A stretch of DNA of 64,000 bases. Source: Rhodocyclaceae bacterium. Lineage in GTDB: Bacteria; Pseudomonadota; Gammaproteobacteria; Burkholderiales; Rhodocyclaceae. The stretch covers positions 1-64,000 of the forward strand of contig JAGRFX010000001.1 of assembly GCA_020445805.1 (NCBI GenBank), given 5' to 3'. The position numbers and the translations under genes are program-made. Below are positions 60,115 through 64,000 of the stretch, piece by piece (within the stretch, counting starts at the first letter, position 1; every line of letters begins with the position of its first letter). The notes beneath the pieces were generated by a model that did not search any database, had not been told where the DNA came from, and saw only the letters and a list, made by a program, of their open reading frames with translations.

Positions 60115-61188
60115 TCAGAACAGCACGCTCAGCGAGGCCAGGAAGCCCTCGGGCGAGCCGTCCGGCAGGTGCTGTCCGCCCAGCACCTCGGCTTTCAGCG
60201 AGATGGCCCGGCGATAGCGGAAGTTCAGGCCTGCCACCCAGGCCGTCGAGGTCCGGTCGCTGTCCGCGAGCCTGAGGGCCTCGATGCGACCCACGCCGAA
60301 CAGCCGCTCGCCGAGCGGCGCGACCAGTTGCAGGAAGCCCCCCTTCACGATGCGCGCGGCCCCGTCGCTGGAGCTGCGGTAGACGCCTTCGCCGGTCAGC
60401 TCCCAGTTATCCCGCCGCCACAGGACGTCCAGCCCGAACAGTCGCTTGCGCTCGTCGCGCTCGGCCTCCTGTTCGAATTCCGCCATGGACAGTCCGACCC
60501 GCAGGCCCGAGCCCAGCGCCGCGTCCAGGTGCAGGCCGCGCACCTCCTCGAACGGGTCCTCGGCAGGCTTGGGGCGCCAGGCGGTGCCGGAGGACGCGAA
60601 CAGCGCGTAATCGATATCGTGGCGGGCGACGGGCACCGTGCCGAGCAGCATGGCGCCGGTCGCGCTGGCGGGGAAGACCTCGTCAGTGACCATCGGGCGC
60701 GAGGTCGTCCACACCAGGGGGTCGGCGTGGACCAGGTTCCAGCGCCCGATCGGGGTCAGGAACTTGCCGAGCCGGAGCGTTGCGGCGTCGGCGAAGGCGT
60801 AGTCGAGATACAGGCGTTCCAGGGCCACGAAGCGGTCGTCCTCGTCGCCCTGACGCCGGGTCGCCAGGCCTTCCTCCAGGTCGGTTTCCGAGAAGAAGCT
60901 GAGGCGGCCCGACCCCTCCCACCACAGCATCAGGCTCAGGTGGTCCAGCGTCATTCGCGTGCTGTCGCCGCGCAGGTCTTCGTACCGGGTGGTGGCGTAG
61001 CCGCCCAGCGTCAGGCCGGCGTCGCCGAGCGCCAGCCCGCGGCCCAGCTCGTAGCTGTCGATCCGGATGGGCTGGTCGGGCGTGCCTTCCGAGGGGGTGG
61101 CCAGGGCGGTGGCGCTCCCGCCCAGCGCGAGCAGGAACGGGATGAGGCGCAGGCAATGCAAGGCTTTTTCGTATACTCGAACGCCCAT
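60115..61188 (-). CDS. Outer-membrane porin-like barrel
   Basis: The ATG at 61188 gives 357 residues with a signal peptide (HCLRLIPFLLALGGSATALA) and a beta-barrel body ending in Phe (FLASLSVLF). GGYATTRYEDL, LYLDYAFADAATLRLGKFLTPIGRWN and RLFGLDVLWRRDNWEL are typical amphipathic strands. An upstream ATG at 61212 is also in frame. It is transcribed with the PstS-like gene and divergent from the kinase gene. It may supply an outer-membrane route for the ligand of the small binding protein. Confidence 0.75.
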   Translation of the reverse strand: MGVRVYEKALHCLRLIPFLLALGGSATALATPSEGTPDQPIRIDSYELGRGLALGDAGLTLGGYATTRYEDLRGDSTRMTLDHLSLMLWWEGSGRLSFFSETDLEEGLATRRQGDEDDRFVALERLYLDYAFADAATLRLGKFLTPIGRWNLVHADPLVWTTSRPMVTDEVFPASATGAMLLGTVPVARHDIDYALFASSGTAWRPKPAEDPFEEVRGLHLDAALGSGLRVGLSMAEFEQEAERDERKRLFGLDVLWRRDNWELTGEGVYRSSSDGAARIVKGGFLQLVAPLGERLFGVGRIEALRLADSDRTSTAWVAGLNFRYRRAISLKAEVLGGQHLPDGSPEGFLASLSVLF

Positions 61189-61215
61189 TCCCGAAGCGGA
61201 TCTCCATTTCATTCT

Positions 61216-63000
61216 GTGACCAGGCCGGCGACGATTCGCAAGACCCTGCTGGGGGCCTTCCTGCTGGTGGCTCTGGCGCCCGCCATACTTCTGGCGGGGC
61301 TTGCCTTTGTCAAGGCGCGGCGCGCGCTGCAGGCCGAGATCGAGCAGAGCCTTTCCGCCCAGGCGGCGGCCATCGCGGCGGATCTCGACAAGGTGATGTT
61401 CGAGCGCCTGCAGAACGCCGCCATCTGGAGCCAGCTGGAGGTGATGCAGGACCTCCAGGTGCAGGATGTCGATCGACGCCTGTCGGGATTCCTGGCCAAG
61501 CTGCGTGAAGGCTACGGCGGGGTCTACCGCTCGCTGGCGGCGGCGAATCCGGCCGGCAGCATCGTCGCCAGCAGTGATCCGGCCGAGCTGGGCGGCCCGG
61601 TCCAGGTGCCGCCCCCCTGGCAGCAGGTGCAGCTCTCCGGCACGACGGTCAGCCTGAGTCTGCAGGCCGCGGTGCCGGGCGGCGACGGTGCCACCCTGCA
61701 GATTCAGGCGCCCATCCCGTCCCACCTGGATGCCACACGGTTGGGCCAGCTCCGCCTGCGCTTCGACTGGCGGCAGGTCGAGCAGATGCTGGACCGGGCG
61801 GGCGGCGAAGACCGGATGGTGGCCGTGCTCGATCGGGCAGGGCGCGTGGTGGCCGCATCACAGGGCTTGCGCACGCGGCCGGCATTGCCCGGCGCGGAAC
61901 TGGCCGGGTGGGCGTTTTCGCGCCCCGCTGGCGCCTACGTGCTGGATCCGTCGCCCCTGGGCGAATCGGCCATGGCGGTGGGCCTGGGCCAGGCCGCGAG
62001 CTTTGCCGGATTCGATGGGCTGGGCTGGCGCACCCTGGTGATGGAGCCCCTGGATGCGGCGCTCGCCCCCGTTCGCCACATGGTGGCCATCGCCCTGGCC
62101 CTGCTGCTCGCCCTGATCGTCGCCACCCTGGCCATGGCGACCTGGGTGAGCGGGGCGATTGCGCGCCCCATCGTCGCCCTGACCGATTTCACGCGGCAGT
62201 ACCGGCGCGATCGCAGCCTGCTGGCGGTGCCGCCGGGCGGGCCGGGGGAAGTCGGCGAACTGTCAACGGCCTTCGTCGACATGATGCGCGACATCGACGA
62301 GTCGCAACGCAACCTGGTGCGGGCCTCGAAGCTCGCCGTGGTGGGCGAGATGTCGGCGGTCATTGCCCATGAGGTGCGTACGCCGCTCGGCATCCTGCGC
62401 TCCTCCGCCCAGATGCTCCAGCGCGAGCCGGGTCTGTCGCAGGACGGGCGCGAGCTGACCGGATTCATCGAGAGCGAGACCGAGCGGCTCAACCGCCTGG
62501 TGTCGACCCTGCTGGACAGCGCGCGTCAGCGCGCAGCGGTCTTTGCCCCGGTCGACCTGCATGCCCTGGTCCGGCGCTGCCTCGGGATGGTGGCCGCCCA
62601 GGCCGCGAAAAAGCGGGTGAGCTTCGAGGAGCGACTGGCCGCACGCGATCCACTGGCCGAGGTGGACGCCGAGCAGCTGACCCAGGTCCTGCTGAACCTG
62701 ATCATGAACGCCTTGCAACTGGTGCCGGAAGGCGGCAAGGTGCAGCTCGGCAGCGCCGACGCGGGCGAAGTCCTGGAACTCTGCGTGGGCGACGACGGGC
62801 CGGGCATTCCCGCCGGGGACCGCGAGCGCGTGTTCGAGGCCTTCTTCTTCCGGCGCGAGGGCGGGGTGGGGCTGGGGCTCGCCATCGTGCAGCAGATCAT
62901 CCAGGCCCACGGCGGCAGCATCGTCGCAGACCAGAGCCCCCTGGGCGGTGCCCTGTTCCGCATTCGGCTGCCGCGCAGGATCCCCACCGGAGAGGCGTGA
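61216..63000 (+). CDS. Membrane sensor histidine kinase (NtrB-like partner of a sigma-54 regulator)
   Basis: The GTG at 61216 (VTRPATIRKTLLGAFLLVALAP) gives 594 residues; an ATG 59 bases upstream is also open. Two helices (about 10-30 and 290-312) flank a periplasmic sensor of the Cache type. HAMP (about 315-365) is followed by HisKA with His385 (IAHEVRTPLGILRSSAQML) and a HATPase (DDGPGIPAG, GVGLGLAIVQQII). It is three bases before the response regulator gene. The divergent porin and PstS-like genes are likely targets. Confidence 0.87.
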   Translation: MTRPATIRKTLLGAFLLVALAPAILLAGLAFVKARRALQAEIEQSLSAQAAAIAADLDKVMFERLQNAAIWSQLEVMQDLQVQDVDRRLSGFLAKLREGYGGVYRSLAAANPAGSIVASSDPAELGGPVQVPPPWQQVQLSGTTVSLSLQAAVPGGDGATLQIQAPIPSHLDATRLGQLRLRFDWRQVEQMLDRAGGEDRMVAVLDRAGRVVAASQGLRTRPALPGAELAGWAFSRPAGAYVLDPSPLGESAMAVGLGQAASFAGFDGLGWRTLVMEPLDAALAPVRHMVAIALALLLALIVATLAMATWVSGAIARPIVALTDFTRQYRRDRSLLAVPPGGPGEVGELSTAFVDMMRDIDESQRNLVRASKLAVVGEMSAVIAHEVRTPLGILRSSAQMLQREPGLSQDGRELTGFIESETERLNRLVSTLLDSARQRAAVFAPVDLHALVRRCLGMVAAQAAKKRVSFEERLAARDPLAEVDAEQLTQVLLNLIMNALQLVPEGGKVQLGSADAGEVLELCVGDDGPGIPAGDRERVFEAFFFRREGGVGLGLAIVQQIIQAHGGSIVADQSPLGGALFRIRLPRRIPTGEA

Positions 63001-63003
63001 CCG

Positions 63004-64000
63004 ATGAATGCCAGGCACATCCTCGTGGCCGACGACGAGCCCCACATGCGACGGGTGCTCGAGATCATGTTGCGTCAGGCCGGACACCAGGTCTTCGCGG
63101 CCGCCGATGGCCAGGAAGCGCTGGAGATCGCCCGGGCGACCCCCCTCGACCTGGTCATCACCGACCTGCGCATGCCGCGGCTCGACGGCATCGGCCTCCT
63201 GGGCCGGTTGCGCGACGAGGGCATGGAGGTGCCGGTCATCGTCATCACGGCCCATGGCACCATCGAATCCGCTGTGGACGCCATGAAGCGCGGCGCCAGC
63301 GACTACCTGCTGCGCCCCTTCGACGTGGAGGCCCTCGAGCTGGCCATCGAGCGGGTCCTGGGTGCGGCCGAGATGACCCGCCAGAACGCCTTCCTGCGCG
63401 ACGAGGTGGACCGCAGCCGGGGCGGCTTCATCGGAGGCAGCCAGCCGATGCAGCAGGTCTACGGGCAGATCCGCCAGGTGGCGCCGAGCAAGACCACGGT
63501 GCTGCTCATCGGCGAGACCGGGACCGGCAAGGAGCTGGCCGCGCGGGCCATACACGCAGCCTCGCCGCGCAAGGACCGGCTCTTCGTGCCGATCAACTGC
63601 GCCGCGATTCCGGCCGAGATGCTGGAGAGCGAGCTGTTCGGCCACACCCGGGGCGCCTTCACCGGTGCGCTCAAGGACCGGGTGGGCAAGTTTGAGCTGG
63701 CCGACGGGGGCACCCTGTTCCTGGACGAGATCACCGAGATGCCCATGGCGCTGCAGGCCAAGCTGCTGAGGGTCCTGCAGGAAGGCACGCTAGAGCGACT
63801 GGGCTCGAACCGCAGCATCGCGCTCGACCTGCGCCTGGTTGCCGCCACCAACCGCAATCCCCGCCAGGCGGTGGATGACGGCCGCCTGCGCGAAGACCTG
63901 TTCTATCGCCTCAACGTGTTCGCGCTGACCCTGCCGCCCCTGCGCGAGCGCACGGAGGACATCCCGGGCCTGGTGGCGCATTTTGCCGCCAAGCACGGGC
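63004..64000 (+). CDS. Sigma-54-dependent response regulator (NtrC family), 3' end cut by the window
   Basis: The first 332 codons are present. The receiver has Asp54 ([11 protein letters not shown]) with DDEP at the start. The AAA+ domain holds Walker A GETGTGKE at 170-177, GAFTGA at 217-222 (the sigma-54 contact loop) and the Walker [11 protein letters not shown]. The DNA-binding Fis-type domain lies beyond the edge. It should activate sigma-54 promoters when phosphorylated by the upstream kinase. Confidence 0.93.
   Translation, partial: MNARHILVADDEPHMRRVLEIMLRQAGHQVFAAADGQEALEIARATPLDLVITDLRMPRLDGIGLLGRLRDEGMEVPVIVITAHGTIESAVDAMKRGASDYLLRPFDVEALELAIERVLGAAEMTRQNAFLRDEVDRSRGGFIGGSQPMQQVYGQIRQVAPSKTTVLLIGETGTGKELAARAIHAASPRKDRLFVPINCAAIPAEMLESELFGHTRGAFTGALKDRVGKFELADGGTLFLDEITEMPMALQAKLLRVLQEGTLERLGSNRSIALDLRLVAATNRNPRQAVDDGRLREDLFYRLNVFALTLPPLRERTEDIPGLVAHFAAKHG

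Noticed and set aside
1..64000. tRNA, rRNA, CRISPR array, insertion sequence or replication origin
   Set aside because: Reading for cloverleaf arms, spaced direct repeats, transposase motifs and DnaA-box clusters gave no convincing example. A dedicated scan would be more sensitive.

Overview
The window is GC-rich (about two thirds G+C by eye) and densely packed, with long divergent operons. It carries TRAP transport, type IV pilus parts, an NtrB/NtrC-like pair, a Tim44-like inner-membrane protein and many LysR/AraC regulators. I infer a betaproteobacterium of the Rhodocyclales/Burkholderiales type; this rests on gene style and is not proven. I saw no rRNA, tRNA, CRISPR array, insertion sequence or replication origin.

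Region 1 (1-17956) is a quinohemoprotein amine dehydrogenase (QHNDH) locus. It holds the alpha, gamma and beta subunits (qhpA, qhpC, qhpB), the radical SAM enzyme that installs the gamma-subunit crosslinks (qhpD), the leader protease, ABC exporter and flavin monooxygenase (qhpE, qhpF, qhpG), the AraC-type regulator (qhpR), an aldehyde dehydrogenase for the aldehyde product, and an outer-membrane barrel. The start of an isovaleryl-CoA dehydrogenase-like gene lies at the left edge. A hybrid histidine kinase with two periplasmic binding domains separates qhpFEG-side genes from qhpADCB. Near-identical 23-bp elements stand upstream of the aldehyde dehydrogenase gene and of qhpA.

Region 2 (17976-28221) holds an AraC regulator, a TerC membrane protein divergent from an NhaR-like regulator, a Tim44-like protein, a FIST sensor plus hybrid kinase pair, SelO and a small conserved protein.

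Region 3 (28767-41573) is a twelve-gene catabolic locus. Eleven genes run leftwards: a split transketolase, an SDR, a DctPQM TRAP transporter, an LtnD-like acid-sugar dehydrogenase, an AEC-type permease, a second full-length transketolase, a hydroxypyruvate/glyoxylate reductase-like dehydrogenase and a glycerate 2-kinase. A GcvA-like LysR gene is divergent. The set suggests uptake of a small hydroxylated acid or sugar and its conversion through ThDP chemistry to glycerate and 2-phosphoglycerate. I cannot name the substrate.

Region 4 (41987-49810) has a TIR-TM-PDZ protein, a Cys/Met-type PLP enzyme, D-tartrate dehydratase with a divergent LysR regulator, an MscS channel, and an HxlR-SCP2 regulator divergent from a tautomerase.

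Region 5 (49890-54560) is a tight six-gene operon: thermostable hemolysin family protein, AMP-binding ligase, haem-oxygenase-like iron enzyme, SDR, exported TPR protein and a 42-residue membrane peptide. It reads as an uncharacterised small-molecule pathway and is the best candidate here for an undescribed system. Region 6 (54873-59583) is a small type IV pilus-like island of lower G+C: an assembly ATPase with an extra receiver-like tail, a single-pass protein with repeated SLDELL motifs, and a prepilin fused to a large cysteine-rich ectodomain. Region 7 (59633-64000) is a small PstS-like protein, a porin-like barrel and a divergent sensor kinase/sigma-54 regulator pair cut by the window end.
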